NCBI RefSeq assembly: GCF_014199985.1
Contig: NZ_JACHOS010000015.1
Span: forward strand, 1-64,000
Direction of reading: 5' to 3'
DNA length: 64,000 bases
From: Methylorubrum rhodesianum
GTDB lineage: Bacteria; Pseudomonadota; Alphaproteobacteria; Rhizobiales; Beijerinckiaceae
A program made the position numbers and the translations under genes. The notes under the pieces were generated by a model that worked only from the letters and a program-made list of their open reading frames with translations, was not told the DNA's origin and made no database searches. Of the stretch, positions 35,601 through 45,449 are shown piece after piece; position 1 is the stretch's first letter, and each line of letters starts with the position of its first letter.

Positions 35601-37220
35601 TCAAGGAGACGGGTCGGCGTCCGGCCGCGCCGCGACGAGGCTCGGCAGGTGGGTCTCGTGCCAGGCCCGCACCGACGCCAGCGCCGGATGAGCGAGGTTG
35701 CGCGCGAGATAGCCCTCGATCCGCGGCAGGTGGGCGAGGTAGCCCGGCTTGCCGTCGCGCTTGTCGAGGCGGGCGAAGATGCCGAGGATCTTGGTCGCGC
35801 GTTGCGCCGCCAGCACGGCGTAGGCGCGGGCGAAGGCCTGCATGTCGAAGCCGATGTCGCGACCGCGGCGCTCGCGGATATAGAGGCCGAGCAGCCGCAG
35901 CTCGAAATCGGCGCTGGCATCGACCCGGGCGTCCTGGAGCAGCGAGGCGACGTCGTAGGCCGGGTGGCCCATCACCGCGTCCTGGAAGTCGATCACCCCC
36001 ACCCGCTCCAGCCCGGTCCGCTCGGGCAGCCAGATCAGGTTGGGCGAGTGGTAGTCGCGCAGGGTCCAGGTGGCGGGCTCGGCGACCAAGTCCCTGAGCG
36101 CCTCGGTCCAGAGGTCGCGGAAGGTCGCGCGCGCCTCCGGCGACAGCGTCGTGCCGCGGATGGCGGGGGCGTACCATTCCGGCAGCAGCTCCGCCTCGAA
36201 CAGCAGGGCCTCGAGGTCGTAGGGCGGGATGACGTGGTCGATCCCCTCGCTCACCGGCACCGTCGTCGGCAGGTCGGTGGCGTGGAGCTTGGCCAGCAGC
36301 CGGACGGCCTCGGCGTAGCGCTCGGGCCGCGGCGCGCCGTTCTCGGTCACCGGCTCGGCGCCGAGATCCTCCAGGATCAGCAGGCCGGCATCGAGGTTCT
36401 CGCCCAGGATCTTCGGCGCCGAGAAGCCGATCGCGCGCAGCGCCCGGTCCATGCCGACGAAAGCGTGGACGCTCTCGGCGAGCTTGACGACGGCGCTGTA
36501 GGGCTTTCCGTCCTTCACCGGCGGCCCGTCGGGGCGGGGGGGCGAGATCATCAGCACGGCGGTCTCGCCGCCGGGCTTCACGAGGCGCTCGTAGGCGCGC
36601 GAGGAGGCATCGCCCTGCATCAGAACCCGGTCGGCCTCGTCCCAGCCGCTGCGGGCGAGCAGCGCCCGGACGGCGCGGGCGCGTTCCAGCCGCTCGCGCA
36701 TGTCGCGGCTGCCGTCGATCCGCACGAGGCGCGCCTCCTCGCCGAACTCCGCCCGCAGGGACAGTTCGACGGTCAGGGTGGGGTTGTCGCGGGCGCCCAG
36801 CCGCTCGGGCCACTCGACCAGGGTGATCGCGGTCTCGGAGAGCTCGTCGAAGCCGAGTTCCACCAGTTCGTCGGGGCCCCGCAGGCGGTAGAGGTCGGCG
36901 TGGATCACCGCGCGGCCGGCGCGGGTCTCGTAGGGCTGCATCAGCGTGAAGGTCGGGCTCGGCACTTCGAGCGCCGGGTCGCCGGCCAGCTCGCGGATCA
37001 TCGCCCGGGCGAGGGTGGTCTTGCCGGCGCCGAGCCCGCCGGACAGGGCCACGAGGTCGCCGGGCCGGAGGATGCCGGCCAGGAAGGCGGCCATGTCCTC
37101 GGTGGCGCCCTCCTCGGGCAGCAGCACCTCCCAGGCGCCGCGCCGCTGAGCCGACGGGGCCTCCCCCTGCGACGGGCCGGGCCGCGGGCTTCCCGCCGTG
37201 CTGTCCGGAACCTCGCTCAA
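35601..37220 (-). CDS. TsaE-AmgK fusion: tRNA t6A ATPase fused to sugar kinase
   Basis: About 539 residues with two enzymes in one chain. The N-part (about residues 30-165) is TsaE (YjeE), with Walker A SGGLGAGKTT, SPTFTLMQPYE, HADLYRLRG and TLVEWPE; TsaE is needed for the t6A modification of tRNA. The C-part (about 185-520) is an aminoglycoside-phosphotransferase-like kinase with LRDYHSPNLIW and GVIDFQDAVMGHPAYD, matching AmgK, the anomeric MurNAc/GlcNAc kinase. The frame opens with TTG at 37238, but the TTG at 37220 has GGAGGA eight bases upstream and is preferred. It sits between divL and murU. The fusion occurs widely in rhizobia-like bacteria. Confidence 0.87.
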   Translation of the reverse strand: MSEVPDSTAGSPRPGPSQGEAPSAQRRGAWEVLLPEEGATEDMAAFLAGILRPGDLVALSGGLGAGKTTLARAMIRELAGDPALEVPSPTFTLMQPYETRAGRAVIHADLYRLRGPDELVELGFDELSETAITLVEWPERLGARDNPTLTVELSLRAEFGEEARLVRIDGSRDMRERLERARAVRALLARSGWDEADRVLMQGDASSRAYERLVKPGGETAVLMISPPRPDGPPVKDGKPYSAVVKLAESVHAFVGMDRALRAIGFSAPKILGENLDAGLLILEDLGAEPVTENGAPRPERYAEAVRLLAKLHATDLPTTVPVSEGIDHVIPPYDLEALLFEAELLPEWYAPAIRGTTLSPEARATFRDLWTEALRDLVAEPATWTLRDYHSPNLIWLPERTGLERVGVIDFQDAVMGHPAYDVASLLQDARVDASADFELRLLGLYIRERRGRDIGFDMQAFARAYAVLAAQRATKILGIFARLDKRDGKPGYLAHLPRIEGYLARNLAHPALASVRAWHETHLPSLVAARPDADPSP

Positions 37221-37262
37221 CGCCCCAATCCTCCGCAATCCCGCGAACGGCCACCCCGATCA

Positions 37263-37302
37263 GGGTTAAGCCTCAACCATCCTAGCGGGGGATGTTTAAC
37301 CC
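37263..37302. repeat. Double-stem hairpin between divL and tsaE-amgK
   Basis: GGGTTAA (37263-37269) pairs with TTAACCC (37296-37302), and inside it CATCC (37278-37282) pairs with GGATG (37290-37294). A T-run lies on the plus strand only, so it is not a terminator for the minus-strand genes. The TTAAC boxes could also be read as CtrA half-sites. Confidence 0.45.
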
Positions 37303-37373
37303 TTTTTCCGCGTCCGCGTTGAGCCCCGCCCTTCGGCGTCGACCGCTCTCGGCCCGATCGCGCCGGCGCTCCG

Positions 37374-39899
37374 CTACTCGGCGGCCTCGGCGAGCCCGTT
37401 GTTGCCCGGCGGCGTCTCGACCGGGAACAGGCAGGTGACCCGGGTGCCCGCCCCCGGCGCCGAGTGGATCTCGACGCGGCCGCCATGCAGCTCGACGAAG
37501 GAGCGCACGATCGAGAGACCGAGGCCGACGCCGCGATGCTTGGTGCCGAGCGTGTTGCTCTCGAACCGGTCGAACACCCGGTCGATGATCTCGGGCGCGA
37601 TGCCGCGGCCGCGGTCGATCACCGTCAGCCGCAGCGCCGTCCCCTCGCGTCGGGCCTCGACGCGGACCTGCTGGCCGGGCTCGGAGAAGCCGACCGCGTT
37701 GGAGAGCAGGTTGAACAGGATCTGGCGCACCCGCTTGCCGTCGGCGAAGACGCTGCCGATGTCCTCCGGCACGTCGAGGTCGAGGCCGATATCGGATTCC
37801 GCCAGCCGGTCCTCGATGCCGCGGGCGGCGGCCTCGACGGTGGAGCGCACGTCGATGGTCTCGCGCTGGAGTTCGAGCGAGCCGGCATCGATCGAGGCGA
37901 GGTCGAGGATGTCGTTGATGATGACCAGCAGCGCGGCGGACGAGCGCATGATGTGCTCGGAATATTCGCGCTGGCGCTCGTTGAGGGCGCCGACGGTCTC
38001 GTCGCCGAGGAGCTGGGTGAAGCCGATGATGTTGGTGAGCGGCGAGCGCAGCTCGTAGGAGACGTGGTGGACGAAGGTGTCGCGCAGCTGCGAGGCGCGC
38101 TCCAGGGCGTCGTTCTTCTCGGTCAGGGCCCGCTCGACATTGGCGCTCGCGGTGACGTCGATGAAGGTCAGCAGCGTGGCGCCGAGCGGCAGCGGCTGCG
38201 AGGAGCAGTCGAGCACGGTGCCGTCGTTGATGTCGAGGCGGCAGGCATGGCCGCTGCGGGTCTCGGACAGGCCGGTGATCGATTGCCGGATACCGGCCCA
38301 GGGGCTCTGGTCCGGCGTCAGCGCGCGGCAGGCGGCGATCACCGCATCGACGTGCGGCTTGCCCGCCAGCGTCGCCGGGTCGAGGCGCCAAGTGACGGCG
38401 AAGGCGCGGTTGGCCACCGTCAGGCGCCCGTCGGCGCCGAACACCGCCACCGGCTCCTTGAGCGCCTCAAGCGTCTCGGCCTGCTCCTTCATCAGCGCGT
38501 CGTAGCGCGAGGCGAGCTTCATGCTCTCCGAGACGTCGTGGTAGAGATAGGTCAGGCCGCCCTGCGGATTGGGGTCGGCGACGACCCGCAGGGTGCGTCC
38601 GTCGGGCAGGTACCAGGGCGTGTCGGTCGGTTCGACTGCCCGGTAGGCGGCGAGCACATCGGCCTTCCACGAGCGGAAATCGGCTTGCTCGGGCAGTTTG
38701 CGGGCGGCGCGCAGGCGGTCGAGGATCTCGCCGTCGAGGGGGCGGCCTTCGAGAAAAGCCGGATCGAGATCCCACAGGCGCTGGTAGGCGGCGTTGTGGA
38801 AGATCAGGCGCTGGCGCGCGTCGAAGATCGCCACCGCGGTCGGCAGCTGGTCGAGGGTGCGCACATTGGCATCCATCTGCCGCTGCAGGTCGGCCCGCAC
38901 GCTCTCCAGCTCCGACACATCGACGGCGATGCCGACGCGGCCGGTCTCCAGGGTGCTCTCGCTGACGTCGAGGGTGCGGCGCGCGCCCGCCACCACCGCC
39001 GAGAGGCGCAGCGGCTGGGGCGCGAGGCCGGGCCGCCGCACTTGGCGGGCGATCTGCTCACGGGCGCCGCGGTCGAGAAGTTCGAGGCCGTGGTTCAGGG
39101 CGGCCTCGCGGTTCGGGGCCTCGACGGCGGCGGCATAAGCGGCATTGACGAAGGCGAGCGCCCCGTCCGGGCTGCGGTGCCAGACCGGCTGCGGGATCGC
39201 GTCGAGCAGACCTGCGAGCGCGGTCAGGCCGCGCTTGGCCTCGTCCAGCGTGTGACGCAGCTCGATCAGCTCGCGGCGCTCCTCGGTGGTCTCGCGCAGG
39301 CGCAGCAGCGCCCGGCCGCCCACCGCCTGCCCCTGCGCCTCGATGAAGCGCCCGGCGAGGCTGCGCAGGTTCGTCCGGAAGCCGGTGCCGCGCTCGCGCA
39401 GTGCGGCGACCGCCGCCTCGAGGAGCTGCGCGTCCTGGGGCGTGAGCCACGTGCCGAAGGTCAGCAGGTGCCGCGAGCCGCCCTGGCTCCCGCGCGCATC
39501 CTGGCTCCGCAGATCCTGGCGAAGGTCCTGGGCGAACCCCGCGTCGCCGACAATGCTCGGCTCGCCGCGCCCGGCCCAGGCGACGAGCACCTGGCGCTCG
39601 GAATGGAGCAGCATCTCGGCCCGGTCATGGGCGCCACGGAGCTGGGCGAGCTCGTCCTGATACACGCGTTCCTTGCGTGTCCAGCTGACGCGCTCGCGCA
39701 GGTAGACGAGCGACAGGATGGTCGCGAACAGGATCAGGCCGAGAACGACGGCGAGGCCGGCAACGTTGTGCGTCTGCATCGCTCCCAGCATCGGCTTCGC
39801 TTCGATGGACGGAGCGCCCTCGGCGAGTGCGGCCACCGGCGCCGCGACGACGAGGACGCCGACGCGCGACAGAACGCGCGCCGCCCGTTCCAGACCCAT
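37374..39899 (-). CDS. divL: DivL-type tyrosine kinase homologue (histidine kinase fold)
   Basis: An 841-residue membrane-anchored multi-PAS kinase homologue. It has an N-terminal signal/anchor and a second hydrophobic segment (VAGLAVVLGLILFATILSLV, about residues 45-65), then coiled and PAS-like regions (about 240-590). In the HisKA motif FVHHVSYELRSPL the phosphoacceptor histidine is replaced by Tyr615 (codon TAC, 38055-38057). The ATPase domain is intact (NLLSNAVGFSEPG, DRGRGIAPE, GVGLGLSIV). Tyr at this site and 226 residues after it match Caulobacter DivL (Y550 of 769), which controls DivK/CckA/CtrA and so cell division. The ATG at 39899 follows GGGGCGGGAC. Upstream ATG 40022 only adds a Pro/Arg-rich stretch. 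Confidence 0.9.
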   Translation of the reverse strand: MGLERAARVLSRVGVLVVAAPVAALAEGAPSIEAKPMLGAMQTHNVAGLAVVLGLILFATILSLVYLRERVSWTRKERVYQDELAQLRGAHDRAEMLLHSERQVLVAWAGRGEPSIVGDAGFAQDLRQDLRSQDARGSQGGSRHLLTFGTWLTPQDAQLLEAAVAALRERGTGFRTNLRSLAGRFIEAQGQAVGGRALLRLRETTEERRELIELRHTLDEAKRGLTALAGLLDAIPQPVWHRSPDGALAFVNAAYAAAVEAPNREAALNHGLELLDRGAREQIARQVRRPGLAPQPLRLSAVVAGARRTLDVSESTLETGRVGIAVDVSELESVRADLQRQMDANVRTLDQLPTAVAIFDARQRLIFHNAAYQRLWDLDPAFLEGRPLDGEILDRLRAARKLPEQADFRSWKADVLAAYRAVEPTDTPWYLPDGRTLRVVADPNPQGGLTYLYHDVSESMKLASRYDALMKEQAETLEALKEPVAVFGADGRLTVANRAFAVTWRLDPATLAGKPHVDAVIAACRALTPDQSPWAGIRQSITGLSETRSGHACRLDINDGTVLDCSSQPLPLGATLLTFIDVTASANVERALTEKNDALERASQLRDTFVHHVSYELRSPLTNIIGFTQLLGDETVGALNERQREYSEHIMRSSAALLVIINDILDLASIDAGSLELQRETIDVRSTVEAAARGIEDRLAESDIGLDLDVPEDIGSVFADGKRVRQILFNLLSNAVGFSEPGQQVRVEARREGTALRLTVIDRGRGIAPEIIDRVFDRFESNTLGTKHRGVGLGLSIVRSFVELHGGRVEIHSAPGAGTRVTCLFPVETPPGNNGLAEAAE

Positions 39900-40290
39900 G
39901 TCCCGCCCCCACAACCCACCATGCCCGGCGCTCCGCGGGGCTTGCGCCCACGGCCTGGAAAGTTCCCGGAAAGCGCCGGGCACATGCCTGCCGTCGCGTC
40001 CGGCTCGCCGACGCGCGGGCACCTGCTTCCGAAGATTCGCGCCACTGTAACGCGGGGGCGATTCCGGCTGGAAGCGCCTTTATGGCTTCGAACGGGTCCG
40101 CCCTGCATTCCGGCGACGCACAGCACCCAAAAGCCACACCACCGAAATGGCCCCTTGACGAAGTCTCACGGGTGATCGGCGGGCCGGGCGGTGCCGGGAG
40201 CGGCGATCCAGGGGGGCGGCGCGACGCGAAAACAGTGTCGCCGAATCCATCCAGGCGGCCGGTGCTGGCGATCTGCTTGCCGCCAGACGA

Positions 40291-40320
40291 AAGAAGCCCG
40301 GCCGTGGGCCGGGCTTCTTT
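40291..40320. terminator. Rho-independent terminator, probably bidirectional
   Basis: AAGAAGCCCGGCC (40291-40303) pairs perfectly over 13 bases with GGCCGGGCTTCTT (40307-40319) with a 3-base loop. T-rich sequence follows on both strands. It lies 140 bases beyond the ahcY stop and before divL. Confidence 0.85.
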
Positions 40321-40413
40321 CGCGAATCTTGTTGCTGGAGGCTGATCCGGTCGAACCCGACCCGCTTCCGGCCCATGCCCGGATCACGTGGCCCGGATCA
40401 CGTGGGGACGTCC

Positions 40414-40448
40414 CCGGGCCCGGCATCCAGAGGGGATGCTGGGCCCGG
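40414..40448 (-). terminator. Hairpin immediately after ahcY
   Basis: CCGGGCCCGGCAT (40414-40426) pairs with ATGCTGGGCCCGG (40436-40448) with one mismatch, ten bases after the ahcY stop codon. No U-tract follows, so it more likely protects the 3' end of the ahcY message than ends transcription by itself. Confidence 0.5.
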
Positions 40449-40458
40449 CGAGGTCCGA

Positions 40459-41865
<1,407 letters not shown>

Positions 41866-41999
41866 CTCGGTATCCCTTTTCAGTCGTGGCCGGCGCGAAA
41901 CAGCGAGTCGTTCCGGCGCTTCGGCCCGGCGCATCGGCCGGTTCACCCGGCCGGGTCGGCCATCCCTGTAGCAGGGCTCGGCTTAGGGAGCAATCAAGA

Positions 42000-42017
42000 C
42001 ATAAAGATGTCTTTATG
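42000..42017 (-). promoter_or_regulatory. Palindromic operator in the ahcY promoter region (SahR-like candidate)
   Basis: CATAAAGA-TG-TCTTTATG is a perfect 8-base inverted repeat with a 2-base centre, an AT-rich island in GC-rich DNA, 135-152 bases before the ahcY start. TTGATT overlaps its downstream edge on the minus strand and could be a -35 box. ArsR-family SahR regulators are known to control ahcY in Proteobacteria by binding such palindromes; no regulator gene is next to it, so the assignment is inference. Confidence 0.6.
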
Positions 42018-42062
42018 CGTTTAACTCCAGGGTGGGGCTGGCACAAGGATGCCGCCGCGGCC

Positions 42063-43685
42063 CTAGGCCGACTCGTCCCGCAATTGTCGCCGGATGATCT
42101 TGCCGCTCGTCGTCATCGGCAGGGTGTCGCGAAACGCGAGCGCGCGCGGCACCTCGTGGGCGGAGAGCCGGGCCTTGGCGAAGGCGAGGATTTCGGCGGC
42201 CAGCGCGTCCGAGGGAGAGAAGCCCGCGCGCAGGGTGACGAAGGCTTTCACGGTCTCGGTGCGCAGCGGGTCGGGCACGCCGACCGCGGCGGCGAGGGCC
42301 ACCGCCGGATGGGCGCAGAGGCAGGCCTCGATCTCGGCCGGGCCGATCCGGTAGGCCGCCGAGGTGATGAGGTCGTCCTCGCGGCCGATGAAGCGGATGT
42401 AGCCGTCGGCATCGCGCCGGGCCTGGTCGCCGGTCATCCACCAGCCGTCGCGGAATTTCTTCGCGGTCGCCTCCGGCTGATTCCAGTAGCCGAGGAACAG
42501 CACCGGGTCGGGGGCGCGCACGGCGATCTCGCCGGTCTCGTCGGTTCCCGCCTCCGTCCCGTCCCCGCGCAGGACCGCGACGCGGTGGCCCGGCACTGGC
42601 TTCCCCGTGGCGCCGGCCCGCGCCACGCCGGCCTGCGCGCAGGAGGCCAGCACGAGGTTGCACTCGGTCTGGCCGTAGGCCTCGCCGATGGTGAGGCCGA
42701 GAGCGGCTTCCGCCCACGCGAAGGTTTCGGCCCCGAGCGCCTCGCCGGCGGAGGCGATGTTGCGCAACCGCGAGAGGTCGAACCGTTTTCGCGGATCGGG
42801 CACGCCCCGCAGCATCCGCAGCGCGGTCGGTGGCAGGAAGGCGTGGGTGACGCCGAGATCGGCCATCAGCCTAAACGCCGACTCCGGCTCGAACCGGCCC
42901 GAGGCCCGGGCGACCACCGGCATGCCGAGGCGCAAGGACGGCATCAGCACGTTGAGGAGCCCGCCGGCCCAGGCCCAGTCGGACGGGGTCCACATCAGCC
43001 CGGTGCCCGCGGGGGGAAAGCCGTGCATCAGCGTCCAGCCCGGCAGGTGGCCGAGCAGCACCCGGTGGCCGTGGAGCGCCCCCTTGGCGAGACCGGTCGT
43101 GCCGGAGGTGTAGATCATCAGCGCCGGATCGTCCGGCCCGGTCGCCCGCGTCTCGAACCCGTCCGGAGCCGCCTCCAGAGCCGCGAAAAAATCCTCGGCG
43201 GTCTCCGCGGCCCCATCGACCGAGAGGATCGTGACGAGATCCGGCAGCTCGGCCCGCAGCCGTTCCAGCTTGGCGAGCCCGGCGGCGTCGGTGACGATGG
43301 CCCGCGCGCCCGAATCGGCGAGCCGGTGAAGCAGGGCCGCCTCGCCGAACAGGCCGGCGAGCGGCAGCGCGATCGCCCCCAATCGGTAGGCGGCGAAGTG
43401 AGTGATCACCACCGCGGCCGATTGCGGGAGCAGCACCGCCACCCGGTCGCCCGGTTCGACGCCGCGCGCGGCGAGCGCCGCCGCGAGCCGCAGCGAGTCG
43501 GAGCGCAGGCGGCCGTAGCTCACCGTCTCGGGCCGGTCGTCGGGCCCGAGCACGAGCAGCGCGGTGCGGTCGGGCTCGGTCAGCGCCCAGCGGTCGCAGA
43601 CATCGGCCGCGATGTTGTAGCGCTCCGGGATCTCCCAGCGGAAATCCGCGCCGAGGTTTTCGTAAGTGTCGGCCGGCTCCGGCAC
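42063..43685 (-). CDS. AMP-dependent acyl-CoA synthetase
   Basis: A roughly 540-residue acyl-adenylate-forming enzyme: acid + ATP + CoA to acyl-CoA. P-loop YTSGTTGLAKGALH, the A5 motif GEAYGQTE, the adenylate Asp in WWMTGDQARRD and the late catalytic lysine in TTSGKIIRRQL are all visible. The early FRWEIPERYNIAADVCDRWA segment places it with medium-chain/short-chain acyl-CoA synthetases near acetyl-CoA synthetase. The start is unsure: the frame is open far upstream; the GTG at 43685 follows GGGGAC and fits the domain border. It shares the area with nitroreductase and enoyl-CoA hydratase genes, hinting at fatty or aromatic acid use. Confidence 0.82.
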   Translation of the reverse strand: MPEPADTYENLGADFRWEIPERYNIAADVCDRWALTEPDRTALLVLGPDDRPETVSYGRLRSDSLRLAAALAARGVEPGDRVAVLLPQSAAVVITHFAAYRLGAIALPLAGLFGEAALLHRLADSGARAIVTDAAGLAKLERLRAELPDLVTILSVDGAAETAEDFFAALEAAPDGFETRATGPDDPALMIYTSGTTGLAKGALHGHRVLLGHLPGWTLMHGFPPAGTGLMWTPSDWAWAGGLLNVLMPSLRLGMPVVARASGRFEPESAFRLMADLGVTHAFLPPTALRMLRGVPDPRKRFDLSRLRNIASAGEALGAETFAWAEAALGLTIGEAYGQTECNLVLASCAQAGVARAGATGKPVPGHRVAVLRGDGTEAGTDETGEIAVRAPDPVLFLGYWNQPEATAKKFRDGWWMTGDQARRDADGYIRFIGREDDLITSAAYRIGPAEIEACLCAHPAVALAAAVGVPDPLRTETVKAFVTLRAGFSPSDALAAEILAFAKARLSAHEVPRALAFRDTLPMTTSGKIIRRQLRDESA

Positions 43686-43825
43686 GGCAATGTCCCCGAA
43701 CCTGCGGCGGCCCCCCGGCGCCGGTCGTGCTTCGTCCTGCCGGTCCCGCCGCAGCGGGACCGATCGCCTCTCATCCGCCCTCGCCGCGCCGGTCGCAATC
43801 CGCACTCGACGCGCAGTGACGGGGC

Positions 43826-44437
43826 TCAGTCTTCGCGCTGCGGAAACCCGGCGCGGAAGGCGAAATCGGTGATCGGGCGGCGGCCGTTCGGCTGTTCCTT
43901 GGCCTGCTGCTCCTCGCTCAGGTCGGCCCAGGGCGTGGCCCGCCCGACCGCGTAGGCCGCCTCGACCCGATGATGCTCGGGCACGTTCAGCGCCGTCACC
44001 GCCCGCTCCTTGTCGAAGCCGCCCATCCCGTGAACGTGCCAGCCCTGACGGTTGGCCTGGAGCGCGAAGGCGAGCGAGGCCGCGCCGGCATCGAGGGAGT
44101 GGCTGGCCGAGGGCTTGAACTCGTCGCCGACCTTCATTCGTGTGTTCGAGACGAGGATCACGAGCGCGCCGGCATCCTTCGCCCATTTCTGGTTGCCCGG
44201 TACGAGAAGGTCGAAGAACCCCTCCCATTCCGGGGTGCCGCGCAGCGCGTAGACGAAGCGCCAGGGCTGCGAGTTGTAGGACGAGGGCGACCAGCGCGCC
44301 GCCTCGAACATCCGGAGCAGCTCGGACTCGGGCACCGCCTCGCCGGTGAAGGCGCGCGGCGACCAGCGCTCGAGGAAGATCGAGTCGATCGCGTGGTCGG
44401 GCGTGCGGGTCGTCGGGCGGGTGGTCTCGGTCGTCAC
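43826..44437 (-). CDS. Nitroreductase-family flavoprotein
   Basis: A 203-residue FMN-dependent oxidoreductase of the nitroreductase superfamily. RWSPRAFTGE, then ARWSPSSYNSQPWRFVYA (about residues 45-62), and a late GRATPWADLSEE are family features; many members reduce nitro groups, quinones or unsaturated acyl derivatives with NAD(P)H. The GTG at 44437 follows TGGAG, and the frame upstream is Pro-rich and unlikely to be coding. It is divergent from the enoyl-CoA hydratase gene, 129 bases apart. The native substrate is unknown. Confidence 0.83.
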   Translation of the reverse strand: MTTETTRPTTRTPDHAIDSIFLERWSPRAFTGEAVPESELLRMFEAARWSPSSYNSQPWRFVYALRGTPEWEGFFDLLVPGNQKWAKDAGALVILVSNTRMKVGDEFKPSASHSLDAGAASLAFALQANRQGWHVHGMGGFDKERAVTALNVPEHHRVEAAYAVGRATPWADLSEEQQAKEQPNGRRPITDFAFRAGFPQRED

Positions 44438-44566
44438 CGGGGGCGGGCTCCAGGCTGGCGGAACTTTGATGCGGCGCACCGTATGGCAGTGCACAAGTGG
44501 GGGCTAGGGGGTGGTGTTGCCGCGTCCCGCGCCGCGCGCGAGAACGAGGTGGACGACATCGGTGCG

Positions 44567-45370
44567 ATGAGGATGCCCGTGAGCGAGACCGGCCCGACCC
44601 CCCTTCTGCTGCGCGCCGACCGCGACGGCGTCGCCACCCTGACCCTCAACCGGCCGCAGGCCCGCAACGCGCTCTCCCTCGCCCTGCTCGAAGCCCTGCG
44701 CCATGCCTTCGCCGGGTTGGCGGAGGACGGGAGCGTGCGCGCCGTGGTGCTGGCGGCGTCCGGCCCCGCCTTCTGCGCCGGCCACGATCTGAAGGAGATG
44801 ACCGGCTACCGGGCCGAGGCCGACCGCGGCGCGAGGCGGTTCGAGGCGCTGTTCGCGCTGTGCTCGGGCGTGATGTCGGCGATCCCCGCCCTGCCCCAGC
44901 CGGTGATCGCGGCGGTGGAGGGTGTTGCGACCGCCGCGGGCTGCCAGCTCGTGGCCTCCTGCGATCTGGCGGTCGCGGGGGCTCAGGCGCGTTTCGCCAC
45001 GCCGGGCGTGCAGATCGGCCTGTTCTGCTCGACGCCGATGGTGGCGCTCTCGCGCAACCTCTCGCGCAAGGCGGCGATGCGGATGCTGCTCACCGCCGAG
45101 ATGGCGGATGCGGAGGAGGCCCGGCGTCTCGGGCTCGTCAACGAGGTGGTGGAGGCGGGCGGTGCCCTGGCGGCCGCTCAGGCGCTGGCCGCGGGCATCG
45201 CCGCGCGCAGTCCGTACACCGTGCGGGTCGGCAAGCGGGCCTTCTACGAGCAGCTGGAGATGCCGCTGGCCGAGGCCTACGCCCATGCAGGCCGGGTGAT
45301 GACGGAGAACATGCTGGCACGGGCGGCGGAGGAGGGGATCGGCGCTTTTCTCGACCGTAAGGCGCGGTGA
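44567..45370 (+). CDS. Enoyl-CoA hydratase/isomerase
   Basis: A 267-residue crotonase-fold enzyme. The first oxyanion-hole segment is AFCAGHDLKEMTGYR and the second EGVATAAGCQLVASCDLAVA; the helix TPGVQIGLFCSTPMVALSRN follows. In the second segment the two catalytic glutamates of true hydratases (E144/E164 of rat ECH1) are not both evident; the ATPGVQIGL segment has no acid where hydratases have Glu, as in many ECH domain-containing (ECHDC3-like) proteins, so hydration may not be its reaction. Starts at 44567, 44573 and GTG 44579 are all possible; GATGAGGA suits the last. It lies divergent to the nitroreductase gene. Confidence 0.8.
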   Translation: MRMPVSETGPTPLLLRADRDGVATLTLNRPQARNALSLALLEALRHAFAGLAEDGSVRAVVLAASGPAFCAGHDLKEMTGYRAEADRGARRFEALFALCSGVMSAIPALPQPVIAAVEGVATAAGCQLVASCDLAVAGAQARFATPGVQIGLFCSTPMVALSRNLSRKAAMRMLLTAEMADAEEARRLGLVNEVVEAGGALAAAQALAAGIAARSPYTVRVGKRAFYEQLEMPLAEAYAHAGRVMTENMLARAAEEGIGAFLDRKAR

Positions 45371-45449
45371 GGCGCGAACCGATCGTCCGCCCGCGCATTG
45401 CCTCCGCGGCGCCCTCAAGCCGTCACGACCCCTGGGCAATCGGACTCGC

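Larger units (their letters stand above)
39900..40458. other. Intergenic region between divL and ahcY
   Basis: A 559-base gap without a credible gene. It contains the terminator at 40291-40320, a perfect tandem pair of a 14-base unit CCCGGATCACGTGG (40378-40391 and 40392-40405), and a strong hairpin at 40414-40448 directly after the ahcY stop. The part next to divL must hold that gene's promoter; no consensus boxes could be fixed. Short open frames here have no ribosome site and unnatural composition. Confidence 0.5.
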
